Assembly (NCBI RefSeq): GCF_011290365.1
Contig: NZ_CP049786.1
Location: forward strand, 2,170,001-2,234,000
DNA length: 64,000 nt
Origin: Leclercia sp. 29361
GTDB taxonomy: Bacteria > Pseudomonadota > Gammaproteobacteria > Enterobacterales > Enterobacteriaceae
Direction of reading: 5' to 3'
A program made the position numbers and the translations under genes. The notes beneath the pieces were generated by a model that saw only the letters and a program-made list of their open reading frames with translations, did no database searches and was not told the DNA's origin. This document shows, one piece after another, positions 1-8,734 of this stretch (positions within the stretch are counted from its first letter, which is position 1; each line of letters starts with the position of its first letter).

Positions 1-1317
1 ATCCGGCAGGGCTTTTTTGGCCGCAGCGAACAGCTGGGCGGCGTACATTGCCCCGAGGGTGTACGACGGGAAGTAACCAAAGCCGCCGTCTGTCCAGTGG
101 ATGTCCTGCATACAGCCGTTGCGGTAGTTATCTTTGGTCGATAAGCCCAGCCACGCCTGCATCTTCTCATCCCACAGCGCCGGGATGTCCTCCACCTCGA
201 TGTCGCCGTTAATCAGCGCTCGCTCGATCTCGTAGCGCAGCACCACGTGCGCCGGATAGCTGACCTCGTCAGCATCCACGCGGATATAGCCGGGCTTGAC
301 GCGCTGGTTCCAGGCGACAAAGTTCTCCGGCGTAAAGGCCGCCTGGCTGCCGAACCGCTCGCGCACTGCCGGGAGCAGGTGGTTCAGGAACGCCTTGCTG
401 CGCCCAAGCTGCATCTCAAAGAACAGGCTCTGGGATTCGTGGATGGCGGTAGAGCGCGCCAGGGCGATGGGCTGGCCGAGCCAGTTGCGCGGCAGGTTCT
501 GCTCGTAGCGGGCGTGACCGGTTTCGTGGATCACACCAAACAGGGCACTGAGCAGCTCCTCTTCGTCGTAACGGGTGGTGATGCGCACATCTTCCGGCAC
601 GCCGCCGCAGAACGGGTGGGCGCTGACGTCCAGCCGACCGGCGTTAAAATCGAACCCGAGGGTCTTCATCGCCTCCAGCCCCAGCTCACGCTGGATCGCC
701 GTCGGGAACGGGCCCGGCGGCGGCACGAAGGATTGCTGCGCCTGCTTCTCGACCACCTGGCTCAGCAGGTCCGGCAGCCAGGATTTGAGATCGCCAAACA
801 GCACGTCGAGGCGGGCACTGGTCATGTCCGGTTCGAAAATATCCAGCAGCGCATCGTAAGGGGTGCAGCCTTTGGCGTCGGCGCGCAGGCGGGCTTCTTC
901 CCGGCTCAGTTTCACCACCTCTTTCAGGTTGGCGGCAAAGCCCGGCCAGTCATTGGCCGGACGCTGGGTGCGCCAGGCATGCTCGCATTTACTGCCCGCC
1001 AGCGATTTGGCTTCCACCAGCGACTCCGGCAGTAGCGCAGCCTGTTGATAGTGGCGGGTCATCTCCCGCAGGTTGGCCTGTTCGACGTCGTTCAGATCTT
1101 CGCTTTCGGCATTACGCAGCCAGTCAGCCACTTTTGCATCGGTCAGGATTTGGTGTTGCAGGACGCTCAACTCAGCCAGCGCTTCGCCGCGGGCAGTACT
1201 CCCCCCTGCTGGCATCATCGTAAACATGTCCCAACTGGCGATGGAGGAGAGGTGGGAGAAGCGGGAGAGACGCTGGAAGGTACGGGTGAGTTGCTGATAA
1301 GAAACGTTTTTCTGCAT
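1..1317 (-). CDS. Carboxypeptidase, M32 (Taq) family, C-terminus cut off by window edge
   Basis: This is a zinc metallocarboxypeptidase that should remove C-terminal residues from peptides in the cytoplasm. The zinc-binding motif HETGH is visible at residues 264-268, where M32 enzymes carry HEXXH. The 439 codons present cover most of a family that usually has about 500 residues, so roughly the last 60 are outside the window. The start chosen is the ATG at 1317, giving an N-terminus MQKNVSYQQL. No neighbour shares its strand closely; the next minus-strand genes end at a terminator before 1440. Recognised from the motif and overall sequence; E. coli K-12 has no counterpart that I recall at this place. 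Confidence 0.88.
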   Translation of the reverse strand, partial: MQKNVSYQQLTRTFQRLSRFSHLSSIASWDMFTMMPAGGSTARGEALAELSVLQHQILTDAKVADWLRNAESEDLNDVEQANLREMTRHYQQAALLPESLVEAKSLAGSKCEHAWRTQRPANDWPGFAANLKEVVKLSREEARLRADAKGCTPYDALLDIFEPDMTSARLDVLFGDLKSWLPDLLSQVVEKQAQQSFVPPPGPFPTAIQRELGLEAMKTLGFDFNAGRLDVSAHPFCGGVPEDVRITTRYDEEELLSALFGVIHETGHARYEQNLPRNWLGQPIALARSTAIHESQSLFFEMQLGRSKAFLNHLLPAVRERFGSQAAFTPENFVAWNQRVKPGYIRVDADEVSYPAHVVLRYEIERALINGDIEVEDIPALWDEKMQAWLGLSTKDNYRNGCMQDIHWTDGGFGYFPSYTLGAMYAAQLFAAAKKALPD

Positions 1318-1443
1318 AGTTCTTGTTCTCGTTCAGATGGATGTGTTCAGGTGAGTTTACCGTGATTTATGAGCGATTCATGCACTTTTCATGTATTCGT
1401 TTGAGGCGAGGAAAAGGAATGGGCTGGCCACCGCAGAGTGCTG

Positions 1444-1472
1444 ATATGAAAAAGGGGCCTAATCGCCCCTTT
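1444..1472 (-). terminator. Rho-independent terminator of the Hcp module
   Basis: An 8-bp perfect stem, AAAGGGGC pairing with GCCCCTTT around a 6-nt loop (1451-1472), is followed on the minus strand by a short run of T. It lies just after the stop codon of the DUF1493 gene, so it should end transcription of the three-gene Hcp module. Confidence 0.8.
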
Positions 1473-1477
1473 GATTG

Positions 1478-1810
1478 TTAGTCATATAACCATTTACCTG
1501 CTTTTGCAGACTCAGCAAGCATACGAAGTGTTAGCGGTTCTGGTTCACCGTCGTCCTTTCCGCTAGTGAATAAGGAGTAAAGGATAAATGTCTCCTCAGG
1601 CCAGTATCGGTAAAAGTCGAAGTTGGCAGGGTCCACATCAAAGCGTTGAAAATATTCCCTCATGATGTCTGCCCCTGTTTCACTTGCCCAAACGTAATCA
1701 CCTGTGGAGAGGCTGGTATCAAGGGTTACGGGCCATGACTTCCTGGTAAACAGGGCAGGTTTGTTGAACCGTTCACAGTACCAGCTAATCACATCTTCAT
1801 TTGTCACCAT
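1478..1810 (-). CDS. DUF1493 family protein, candidate immunity or accessory protein of the Hcp module
   Basis: A 110-residue acidic protein without signal peptide or membrane segment. The N-terminal half (WPVTLDTSLSTGDYVW, then a GADIMREYFQRF segment) matches what I know of the DUF1493 family, small proteins related to acyl-carrier-like folds that are frequent near type VI secretion genes in Salmonella and relatives. Its ATG overlaps the TGA of the upstream gene in ATGGTGA, so translation is coupled to the putative effector. That position, last in an hcp-effector-X operon, is where immunity genes usually sit; an immunity role is inference. A terminator follows within 10 nt. Confidence 0.7.
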   Translation of the reverse strand: MVTNEDVISWYCERFNKPALFTRKSWPVTLDTSLSTGDYVWASETGADIMREYFQRFDVDPANFDFYRYWPEETFILYSLFTSGKDDGEPEPLTLRMLAESAKAGKWLYD

Positions 1811-2247
1811 AACTTGTCGTTTCCTCTGGCTATGGTGTTGTATTTCATTGTCGCCTTATAAGCGATGGCTGAGACATCAGCAGCAATAACAAAAATCCCA
1901 AGGACAGGAATCCATCGACCCACAAATGCACCGAGATTGGTAACATAGGCAAACTTCATCCTTCTGATACTTGAGTTAGTCAAGGTGGGTAAGCGTCTGG
2001 TTTCGATGTTCAGCCAGTGACGTAACTGTGAGCTGAGTGGTGATGTTCCGGGGGTTGTCCCTCCAGGTTTGCCTCTTGTCGCTATTTCAGGTTGACCTAG
2101 CAGAATTAGCCCAACGGTTAAAAGATCGCTTGTTCCGAACTGTTCAGCCGCTTCATCAAGAAAAATCCAAAAGAGCAACTCTCCGGCGGAAAGGTTGGAG
2201 TATCCCTTATAGAAATACGTTCCGTTAAGTTCTTCCACACTATCCAT
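1804..2247 (-). CDS. Putative Hcp-associated membrane-active effector
   Basis: A 147-residue protein of unrecognised family. Residues about 103-128 (GAFVGRWIPVLGIFVIAADV) form one clear hydrophobic segment, followed by a short basic tail. The first 100 residues are soluble-looking with a Pro/Gly-rich stretch near residue 60. It begins 6 nt after the hcp stop codon, with its Shine-Dalgarno (CAGGTAA) inside the end of hcp, and ends overlapping the next gene. Small cargo genes placed directly behind an orphan hcp are commonly type VI effectors, and a single amphipathic membrane helix would fit an inner-membrane-disrupting toxin. The gene is clear; the function is inferred only from position and the membrane helix. 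Confidence 0.5.
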   Translation of the reverse strand: MDSVEELNGTYFYKGYSNLSAGELLFWIFLDEAAEQFGTSDLLTVGLILLGQPEIATRGKPGGTTPGTSPLSSQLRHWLNIETRRLPTLTNSSIRRMKFAYVTNLGAFVGRWIPVLGIFVIAADVSAIAYKATMKYNTIARGNDKLW

Positions 2248-2253
2248 GCATAG

Positions 2254-2739
2254 TTACCTGGTTACACGTTCTGCCCATGCGTCGGAATACTGAATATTTC
2301 CGTCCTTGAATGTCCACGTGATTTTAGCGTAGCGTAATTGTACCTGCTCAAGGTGACCTGCATTTATCACAGTTTTTGTGTCGTGCATCATTGGTGTGAC
2401 TGAAACAATCTTCACCCCTTCCAGGAACATGTTGTAATACTCAACTTCCTGGCCTGCATCATTGATGCGATACCATTTAAACTCCGCACTTTGAAGAGTT
2501 TGCCCTGTAGCTACAGCTTTCATGAGATAAGGGGATGAACTGTCGAACTCCTTTTCGAACATCAGGGCACCGTGAACGCGTGTCCCTGTAAGTTTTCCGG
2601 TATTGCCATCGGTCGGGATATAGAGGTTATGGCTGAATGATGTGATTTCTATGGATTGATCACGGTGCCTTACATCTACAGAACCCTTGATGAGAGCGCC
2701 GCCATCGTCTTTTAGCCAAAGATAAGCCGGTATTGCCAT
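2254..2739 (-). CDS. hcp: Hcp family type VI secretion protein (orphan)
   Basis: A 161-residue Hcp protein, the ring-forming tube subunit and small-effector carrier of type VI secretion. The family features are the start MAIPAYLWLKDDGG, the segment SVDVRHRDQSIEI, the G-R-V-H-G-A-L strand (residues about 50-60) and the end WTFKDGNIQYSDAW. Full length for the family, with a good Shine-Dalgarno (AAGGAAA) before the ATG. No other tss/vgr genes are in the window, so this is an orphan copy that would rely on a T6SS encoded elsewhere. It is the first gene of a compact three-gene operon with the putative effector and the DUF1493 protein. Confidence 0.92.
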   Translation of the reverse strand: MAIPAYLWLKDDGGALIKGSVDVRHRDQSIEITSFSHNLYIPTDGNTGKLTGTRVHGALMFEKEFDSSSPYLMKAVATGQTLQSAEFKWYRINDAGQEVEYYNMFLEGVKIVSVTPMMHDTKTVINAGHLEQVQLRYAKITWTFKDGNIQYSDAWAERVTR

Positions 2740-2866
2740 ATTTCATTTTCCTTATGATATGTATGGATAATCCGTTGAAAGCCTAACCTGTATGCAATGA
2801 TGAGTAAATGAACAATATGCGGTAAGCTATTGTTTAGTAATGCTTGATATGGGATTTAGAATGATT

Positions 2867-2905
2867 AAAAACGAAAAACCCGCACTCGTTTTGCACCAGT
2901 ACGGG
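2867..2905 (-). terminator. Rho-independent terminator of ynfM
   Basis: Read on the minus strand, CCCGTACT pairs with AGTGCGGG (one G-U pair) and is followed by TTTTTCGTTTTT. It lies about 50 nt after the ynfM stop codon and separates ynfM from the leftward-running hcp operon. Confidence 0.85.
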
Positions 2906-2956
2906 GTCGTAAATAAAGCCAAAGATAGATTTGCTACTGGTGATCACCTGATGAGT

Positions 2957-4207
2957 TTATTTCAAACGACAATGAAGGCTCCTGCCCACCAGCAACGCCC
3001 CACACAGCATCAATGCAATAAACCCGCCCACGCCGTTCCAGCCGTACTGATGCCAGAACACGCCGCCGAGCGTCCCGGCGATACTGGAGCCCAGATAGTA
3101 GCTAAACAGATACAGCGAAGACGCCTGACCTTTGGCGCGACGGGCGCGCGGGCCGATCCAGCTGCTGGCGACCGAGTGGGCAGCAAAAAAGCCGGCGGAG
3201 AAGAGCAGCATCCCGGCAAAAATCACCCACAGGTTACTGACCAGGGTCAGCAAGACCCCGGCCAGCATAATGCCCGTCGAGGCCAGCATCACCGGGCCGC
3301 GGCCGAAGCGGGTAGTCATCGCCCCGGCTTTCGGTGAACTCCAGGTCCCGGTCAGGTAGGCCACCGACAGCAGGCCGACCAGGGCCTGGTTCAGGTGCCA
3401 GGGGGCGAGCATCAGTCGGTAACCAATGTAGTTAAACAGGGTGACAAACGAGCCCATCAGCAGGAATCCGGTCAGGAACAGCAGGGGCGGGCCCCGATCG
3501 CGCCAGTGCAGGCGGAAGTTAATCAGCAGTGTTTTAGGTCGCAAGGCGGTAGGGCGAAAGTGGCGCGATTCCGGCAGGATTTTCCAGAACATCAGCGCCG
3601 ATGCCAGCGCAAAGCAGCCGATCGCCGCCAGCGCAATTCGCCAGTTGAAGAAGTCGGTAAAGACCCCGCTCAGCAGCCGTCCGCTCATCCCGCCAATAGA
3701 GTTACCGCTGATATAGAGCCCCATCGAGAAGGCGACAAAGCTGGGGTGGATCTCCTCGCTAAGGTAAGTCATGCCCACCGCCGCCACGCCGCTGAGGGAG
3801 AGGCCGATCAGCGCGCGCATGATCAAAATCCCGTGCCAGCTGGTCATCATCGTCGACAGCAAAGTACAGACCGAGGCCAGCAGCAGGGCGGTGACCATCA
3901 CCGGTTTGCGACCGATGGCGTCCGACAGCGGCCCGGTAAAGAGTAAACCGACCGCCAGCATCCCGGTGGCGATTGAGAGCGAGATACTGCTGGTGGCAGG
4001 CGTCACGCCAAACTCGTGCGACAGCACCGGCAGGATCGGTTGCACGCAGTAGAGGAGGGCGAAGGTCGCCAGTCCGGCGGAGAACAGCGCCAGGGTGACG
4101 CGCATAAACTGCGGGGTGCCGCGTTTGATTAACTGAACCGGACGGGGCCTGGTTGGTATATCGATATCATCTGTCGGGGCGATATCAGCCGTTGTTGTAC
4201 GACTCAC
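2957..4207 (-). CDS. ynfM: MFS exporter YnfM
   Basis: A 12-helix major facilitator of the inner membrane, near-identical to E. coli YnfM (a putative arabinose-type drug/metabolite exporter of unproved substrate) from MSRTTT onward. The MFS loop 2-3 motif GPLSDAIGRKPVM is intact, and the C-terminal half carries GRGPVML. I choose the GTG at 4207 as start because AAGGA lies 6 nt upstream and the protein then begins like the E. coli one; an ATG at 4228 would add seven residues without a ribosome site. Divergent from its likely regulator ynfL across 122 nt, as in E. coli. Confidence 0.93.
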   Translation of the reverse strand: MSRTTTADIAPTDDIDIPTRPRPVQLIKRGTPQFMRVTLALFSAGLATFALLYCVQPILPVLSHEFGVTPATSSISLSIATGMLAVGLLFTGPLSDAIGRKPVMVTALLLASVCTLLSTMMTSWHGILIMRALIGLSLSGVAAVGMTYLSEEIHPSFVAFSMGLYISGNSIGGMSGRLLSGVFTDFFNWRIALAAIGCFALASALMFWKILPESRHFRPTALRPKTLLINFRLHWRDRGPPLLFLTGFLLMGSFVTLFNYIGYRLMLAPWHLNQALVGLLSVAYLTGTWSSPKAGAMTTRFGRGPVMLASTGIMLAGVLLTLVSNLWVIFAGMLLFSAGFFAAHSVASSWIGPRARRAKGQASSLYLFSYYLGSSIAGTLGGVFWHQYGWNGVGGFIALMLCGALLVGRSLHCRLK

Positions 4208-4329
4208 GTAAGTTCCTTGCTTCAACATCCCCGTGATTTCTGGTGACGGGTATGACCACAGGGATCAGGGTAGGAAAATGTAAATATTCTGTCTAATATA
4301 TTAATAATCTCAAATGATACGTTAAAGAT

Positions 4330-5229
4330 ATGAATATCGAACTGCGTCATCTGCGCTACTTTGTCGCCGTCGCTGAGGAGCTGCATTTTGGTCGCGCCGC
4401 GGCGCGGCTGAATATCTCTCAACCGCCGCTGAGCCAGCAGATCCAGGCCCTGGAGCAGCAGGTGGGAGCTCGTCTGCTGGCCCGCACCAACCGCAGCGTA
4501 GGGCTGACGGCGGCAGGGCGCCAGTTTCTGGCGGACAGCCGCCAGATCCTGATTCAGGTGGACGAGGCGGCCGCCCGGGCAGAACGCCTGCATCATGGCG
4601 AAACCGGGGAGTTACGCCTCGGGTTCACCTCGTCTGCGCCCTTTATCCGCGCCATTTCGCACACCCTGTCGACCTTTCGCCGCCTCTCACCGGACGTGCA
4701 TATCCAGACCCGGGAGATTAACACCCGGGAGCAGATCGTCCCGCTGAGCGAAGGTTCGCTGGATCTCGGCCTGATGCGCAATACCCAGCTGCCGGATACC
4801 CTGGCGTGGCAGCGGGTGCTGCGCGAGCCGCTGCTGGTGATGATCCACCGGGATCACCCTCTGGCGGCCAAACCGGCCATTTCTCTTGCCGAGCTGGCCA
4901 ACGAGCCGTTTGTCTTTTTTGATCCGCGTGTTGGCACCGGCCTGTATGACGACATCCTGGGGCTGCTGCGCCGCTACGGTGTTACCCCGGTCATCACCCA
5001 GGAGGTGGGTGAGGCGATGACCATTATCGGCCTGGTGGCGGCCGGGCTGGGGGTGTCTATCCTGCCGGCCTCGTTTAAACGCCTGCAGCTGAATGAAATG
5101 CGCTGGGTAGCGATAGCCGAACCGGATGCGGTGTCAGAGATGTGGCTGGTATGGTCGAAGCATCATGAGCTCAGCGCTGCGGCACAACGTTTCAAAAAAC
5201 TGTTGATTCAGGCCTCGTCGGGCGGTTAA
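4330..5229 (+). CDS. ynfL: LysR family regulator YnfL
   Basis: A 299-residue LysR-type regulator: an N-terminal winged helix-turn-helix (residues 1-60, with HFGRAAARLNISQPPLSQQI) and a C-terminal two-lobed inducer-binding domain. It matches E. coli YnfL in sequence and in position, divergent from ynfM. LysR proteins usually control the divergent neighbour, so ynfM is the expected target; the inducer is unknown. The AT-rich 4208-4329 spacer is where its operator should lie. Confidence 0.92.
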   Translation: MNIELRHLRYFVAVAEELHFGRAAARLNISQPPLSQQIQALEQQVGARLLARTNRSVGLTAAGRQFLADSRQILIQVDEAAARAERLHHGETGELRLGFTSSAPFIRAISHTLSTFRRLSPDVHIQTREINTREQIVPLSEGSLDLGLMRNTQLPDTLAWQRVLREPLLVMIHRDHPLAAKPAISLAELANEPFVFFDPRVGTGLYDDILGLLRRYGVTPVITQEVGEAMTIIGLVAAGLGVSILPASFKRLQLNEMRWVAIAEPDAVSEMWLVWSKHHELSAAAQRFKKLLIQASSGG

Positions 5230-5249
5230 GCGGCAAAAAAAGCGGGTAA

Positions 5250-5271
5250 AAATGTGCTGTAAATCACAAGG
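5250..5271. promoter_or_regulatory. CRP-cAMP binding site upstream of mlc
   Basis: TGTGCTGTAAATCACA matches the CRP consensus core TGTGA-N6-TCACA with one mismatch, and has the typical flanking A residues. It lies about 85-105 nt upstream of the mlc start. CRP control of E. coli mlc is established, so this is a conserved regulatory site. Confidence 0.75.
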
Positions 5272-5323
5272 CTAAGTAAAAATTTGACGATCACTGTAGA
5301 AGTGCTTCACCATAGCCCACAGT

Positions 5324-5345
5324 TTATTTCGAAGCTCGAAAATAA
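5324..5345. promoter_or_regulatory. Mlc operator (autoregulation)
   Basis: TTATTTCGAAGCTCGAAA followed by ATAA is a near-perfect palindrome (TTATTTCGA against TTATTTTCGA) and agrees with the known Mlc consensus TTATTT-C-G/C rich core-AAATAA. It ends 11 nt before the mlc start codon, fitting the established autorepression of E. coli mlc. Confidence 0.8.
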
Positions 5346-5356
5346 GGGAGTACGTG

Positions 5357-6577
5357 GTGGTTGCTGATAGTCAGCCTGGGCATATCGATCAGATTAAGCA
5401 GACCAATGCGGGTGCAGTATATCGCCTGATTGATCAGCTTGGGCCGGTCTCGCGCATCGATCTTTCCCGCCTTGCGCAACTGGCACCTGCCAGTATCACC
5501 AAGATTGTACGAGAAATGCTCGAGGCGCATCTGGTGCAGGAGACCGAAATTCAGGAGCCGGGCAGCCGTGGCCGTCCGGCGGTAGGGCTGGTGGTGGAAA
5601 CCGAAGCCTGGCACTACCTCTCGTTGCGTATCAGCCGGGGCGAGATCTACCTGGCGCTGCGCGATCTCAGTAGCAAGCTGGTGGTGGAAGAGCAACTCCC
5701 GCTGGCGCTGCAAGCTGAGCTGCCGCTTGAGGTACGGATCACCGCGCTTATCGATCAATTCTTTATTCATCACCAGCAGAAGCTGGAGCGTCTGACCGCC
5801 ATCGCCATCACCATGCCGGGCATCATTGATACCGAAAATGGTATTGTCCACCGGATGCCGTTCTACGACGACGTCAAAGAGATGCCGCTGGGAGAGGTGC
5901 TGAAAAACCACACCGGCGTGCCGGTCTATATTCAGCATGACATCAGCGCCTGGACCATGGCCGAGGCGCTGTTCGGCGCTTCGCGTGGGGCGCGGGATGT
6001 GATCCAGGTGGTGATTGACCACAACGTGGGCGCCGGGGTGATCACCGATGGCCGTCTGTTACACGCCGGGAGCAGCAGCCTGGTGGAGATTGGCCACACC
6101 CAGGTTGATCCTTACGGCAAACGCTGTTACTGCGGTAACCACGGCTGCCTGGAGACCATTGCCAGCGTCGATAGCGTGATGGAACTGGCCCAGCTCCGGC
6201 TCGGCCAGTCGATGAGCTCGACGCTGCACGGCCAACCCCTGACCGTGGCGTCGCTGTGTGCGGCCGCCCAGCAGGGAGATCTGCTGGCCAAAGATATCAT
6301 TACCGGCGTGGGCACCAACGTCGGGCGCATCATTGCCATCATGGTTAACCTCTTTAACCCGCAAAAGATCCTGATCGGTTCGCCCCTGAGCCAGGCGGCA
6401 GGTGTCCTCTTCCCGGCGATCGCCGACTCCATCCGCCAGCAGTCCCTTCCGGCCTACAGTAAACATATCGTGGTGGAGAGCACCCAGTTTACCAATCAGG
6501 GGACGATGGCCGGTGCGGCGCTGGTGAAAGATGCGATGTACAACGGGTCCCTGCTGATCCGTCTCCTGCAGGGTTAA
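5357..6577 (+). CDS. mlc: Transcriptional repressor Mlc (DgsA)
   Basis: A ROK-family repressor of glucose and mannose PTS genes (ptsG, ptsHI, manXYZ, malT in E. coli), inactivated by sequestration to dephosphorylated PtsG. The sequence is nearly collinear with E. coli Mlc: an N-terminal HTH (around residues 30-55, RIDLSRLAQLAPASITKIV), the ROK domain with VVIDHNVGAGVI, and the zinc site HTQVDPYGKRCYCGNHGC with its three Cys. Start taken as the second of two adjacent GTG codons (5357), which gives MVAD like E. coli MVAE and 6 nt spacing from AAGGGAG. Preceded by CRP and Mlc sites. Followed by ynfK as in E. coli. Confidence 0.97.
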   Translation: MVADSQPGHIDQIKQTNAGAVYRLIDQLGPVSRIDLSRLAQLAPASITKIVREMLEAHLVQETEIQEPGSRGRPAVGLVVETEAWHYLSLRISRGEIYLALRDLSSKLVVEEQLPLALQAELPLEVRITALIDQFFIHHQQKLERLTAIAITMPGIIDTENGIVHRMPFYDDVKEMPLGEVLKNHTGVPVYIQHDISAWTMAEALFGASRGARDVIQVVIDHNVGAGVITDGRLLHAGSSSLVEIGHTQVDPYGKRCYCGNHGCLETIASVDSVMELAQLRLGQSMSSTLHGQPLTVASLCAAAQQGDLLAKDIITGVGTNVGRIIAIMVNLFNPQKILIGSPLSQAAGVLFPAIADSIRQQSLPAYSKHIVVESTQFTNQGTMAGAALVKDAMYNGSLLIRLLQG

Positions 6578-6604
6578 CAGATTCCTGTAGTCTTACCAAA
6601 AATT

Positions 6605-6632
6605 GCGCTATCTCAAACTGAGCGGATAGCGC
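6605..6632. repeat. Inverted repeat between mlc and ynfK
   Basis: GCGCTATC pairs perfectly with GATAGCGC across a 12-nt loop. On the plus strand no T run follows, so it is a poor terminator for mlc; on the minus strand the stem is followed by AATTTTT. It may act as a 3' stabilising hairpin or attenuate readthrough into ynfK. Confidence 0.5.
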
Positions 6633-6702
6633 ATGCCTTAGACTTCCCCCACTGAATTATTTCCTTGATTTATATTTCCAAAGCATAACGGTGGAGTGAG
6701 TG

Positions 6703-7398
6703 ATGCTTAAGCGTTTCTTTGTAACGGGTACTGATACTTCTGTCGGTAAGACGGTGGTGTCCCGCGCCTTACTGCAAGCCCTGATGGCCAGCGGGAAGCG
6801 CGTAGCAGGGTACAAACCGGTAGCAAAAGGGAGTAAAGAGACGCCAGAGGGATTGCGCAATAAAGATGCGCTGGTGTTACAAAGCGTCTCCTCGCTTGAA
6901 CTGCCTTATCACGCAGTGAACCCCATTGCGCTCAGCGAAGATGAGAGCAGCGTGGCGCACAGCGGGCTGGTTAATTACACCCTGTTATCAAACGGGCTTG
7001 CCAGCCTGAGCGAGCAGGTCGATCACGTGGTGGTGGAAGGGACCGGCGGCTGGCGCAGCCTGATGAATGATTTGCGTCCGTTATCAGAGTGGGTAGTGCA
7101 GGAGCAACTCCCGGTCCTGATGGTGGTGGGCATTCAGGAAGGCTGTATTAACCACGCCCTGCTGACGGCACAGGCGATTGCCAATGACGGCCTGCCGCTG
7201 GTGGGCTGGGTGGCAAACCGCATTAATCCGGGCCTGGCCCACTATGCTGAAATCATTGAGGTGCTGAGTAAAAAGCTGCCGGGTCCGCTGGTGGGCGAGC
7301 TGCCGTATCTGCCCCGCGCTGAGCAGCGCGAGCTAGCGCACTACATCGACCTCTCGACTTTCAGCAGTGTGTCGCCCGTAGATCGAGTCGTGGCGTAA
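6703..7398 (+). CDS. ynfK: Dethiobiotin synthetase paralogue YnfK (BioD2)
   Basis: A 231-residue ATP-dependent carboxylase of the BioD family, cytoplasmic. The P-loop GTDTSVGKT is at residues 8-16 and the second conserved region VVVEGTGGW follows. It is near-identical to E. coli YnfK/BioD2, a paralogue of the dethiobiotin synthetase in the bio operon, whose physiological need is unclear. The ATG at 6703 is chosen over the upstream GTG because GGAG lies 6 nt before it and it aligns with E. coli. Its last 66 nt overlap convergently with the end of clcB. Confidence 0.95.
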   Translation: MLKRFFVTGTDTSVGKTVVSRALLQALMASGKRVAGYKPVAKGSKETPEGLRNKDALVLQSVSSLELPYHAVNPIALSEDESSVAHSGLVNYTLLSNGLASLSEQVDHVVVEGTGGWRSLMNDLRPLSEWVVQEQLPVLMVVGIQEGCINHALLTAQAIANDGLPLVGWVANRINPGLAHYAEIIEVLSKKLPGPLVGELPYLPRAEQRELAHYIDLSTFSSVSPVDRVVA

Positions 7399-8643
7399 CG
7401 TCCGCGACAGGACTGACGCCACCACGCAGGCAATCAGCAAGCCGGGCAGAAGCAGATACTGCCCGGTCATTTCACAGACCATCAGCGCCGACATGATTGG
7501 CGCGTGCGTCGTCGCAGCGAGCAGCGTCGCCATCCCCGCCAGCCCGAGCAAAATCGCGGTTTCAGACCCGGGTATCCACAGCATTAAGAGTTGCGCAAAC
7601 AGCATTCCGGTCGCCATGCCGACAAACAGCGTGGGCGTAAATACCCCGCCCGGTGCCCCCGAGCCGCTGCTGGCGAGTACGGCCAGCAGCTTGCAAATGA
7701 ATACCCCGGCAATCACCGACAGCAGCGGCGGCGCGAGCAGAAACCCCTGCACCACGCTGTAGCCATTGCCCCACACCTTTGGCGTCAGCAGCGACAGCAG
7801 ACCGACGATCAGCCCACCCAGCGCCAGCTGCCACGGCGGCGAGAGCCGCAGGCGCAGAAACAGGGAGTGACTGAAATCCATTAACCACATCAACGCCGGG
7901 CCGCAGATGCCGGCCAGCAGGCCCATGCCGACCATCAGGGCGTAATCCACCCCGGTGAGCGTTTGGCTGAAATGTACTTCATACAGCGTGCTGGCGTCGG
8001 GGCTGAGCAGGCGAGTGGTGAGCAGGGCGACCACGGCGGCAATCACCACCGGGCCGAGCGAGGCCAGCATCAGGGTGCCGAATAAGATCTCGGCAATAAA
8101 CAGGCTCCCGGCTAAGGGGGCGTGGTAGGCGCTGGCCATCCCGGCGGCGGCCCCGCAGGCGATCCACAGTTTCCATTCTGATTTCGGCGTAAAGCGCCGG
8201 GCAAAAAAGGAGGCGGCGAGGGCGGCCAGCAGGATCATCGCCCCTTCGCGCCCAATGGCGCTACCGCTGGCGACCACCAGTAATGATGCCAGAGATTTCA
8301 CCAGGCTGGCACCATAGTCAAACTGCCCGTCGCCCGTCTCCAGGGCTTCCATATAGTCGGTAGGCGCATGCGGACGCTGCGCCGTCATGCGCTGCCATCC
8401 CCATAGCAACAGCCCGGCCGCCAGCCCGCCCAGCGCGGGGGTGAGTGCGCGGCGCCAGGGCGAAAGGGCGCTGGCCGCATTCACCAGGCTGCCGCTCTCA
8501 TTACTGAGAAACAGCCACTCCAGCAAATACATGGCGTGACGAAACAGCGCCACGGCCAGCGCTGCCAGCACGCCGGTGACGGTGGCAATCAGCAGCCTGC
8601 GAAACATCGCGCGGATATCAGGGTAAGCATGGAGTCGATGCAT
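7333..8643 (-). CDS. clcB: Voltage-gated ClC-type chloride channel ClcB
   Basis: An inner-membrane ClC protein, in E. coli one of two that support extreme acid resistance by chloride/proton exchange. The ion-path motifs GSAIGREGA and [13 protein letters not shown] are visible in the expected halves, with ten or more hydrophobic helices. E. coli ClcB begins at the equivalent of MFRRLL, residue 13 here (8607), so the extra [12 protein letters not shown] is either a real extension or an overlong start. The C-terminus has gained a tail (ESREVDVVR) by running 66 nt into the opposite-strand ynfK 3' end. In E. coli dmsD lies next to clcB; here the osm operon does. Confidence 0.94.
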   Translation of the reverse strand: MHRLHAYPDIRAMFRRLLIATVTGVLAALAVALFRHAMYLLEWLFLSNESGSLVNAASALSPWRRALTPALGGLAAGLLLWGWQRMTAQRPHAPTDYMEALETGDGQFDYGASLVKSLASLLVVASGSAIGREGAMILLAALAASFFARRFTPKSEWKLWIACGAAAGMASAYHAPLAGSLFIAEILFGTLMLASLGPVVIAAVVALLTTRLLSPDASTLYEVHFSQTLTGVDYALMVGMGLLAGICGPALMWLMDFSHSLFLRLRLSPPWQLALGGLIVGLLSLLTPKVWGNGYSVVQGFLLAPPLLSVIAGVFICKLLAVLASSGSGAPGGVFTPTLFVGMATGMLFAQLLMLWIPGSETAILLGLAGMATLLAATTHAPIMSALMVCEMTGQYLLLPGLLIACVVASVLSRTLRHDSIYGRHTAESREVDVVR

Positions 8644-8702
8644 GGGTTACGCGTAAACAGGGAAGATACAATATTGTGAGGGGAAATCGGGGGGTTAGCA
8701 AC

Positions 8703-8727
8703 GTAAAGAGCCGGGCAGAGCCCGGCT
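8703..8727 (-). terminator. Terminator of the osm operon
   Basis: AGCCGGGC and GCCCGGCT form an 8-bp GC-rich stem with a 3-nt loop just after the osmV stop codon. On the minus strand it is followed by only three T residues, so termination is likely but not textbook. Confidence 0.65.
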
Positions 8728-8734
8728 GACAGGA

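Noticed and set aside
3395..3946. Plus-strand frame of 183 codons opposite ynfM
   Set aside because: Antisense shadow of the YnfM helices; low-complexity Gln/Arg/His composition, no start signal.
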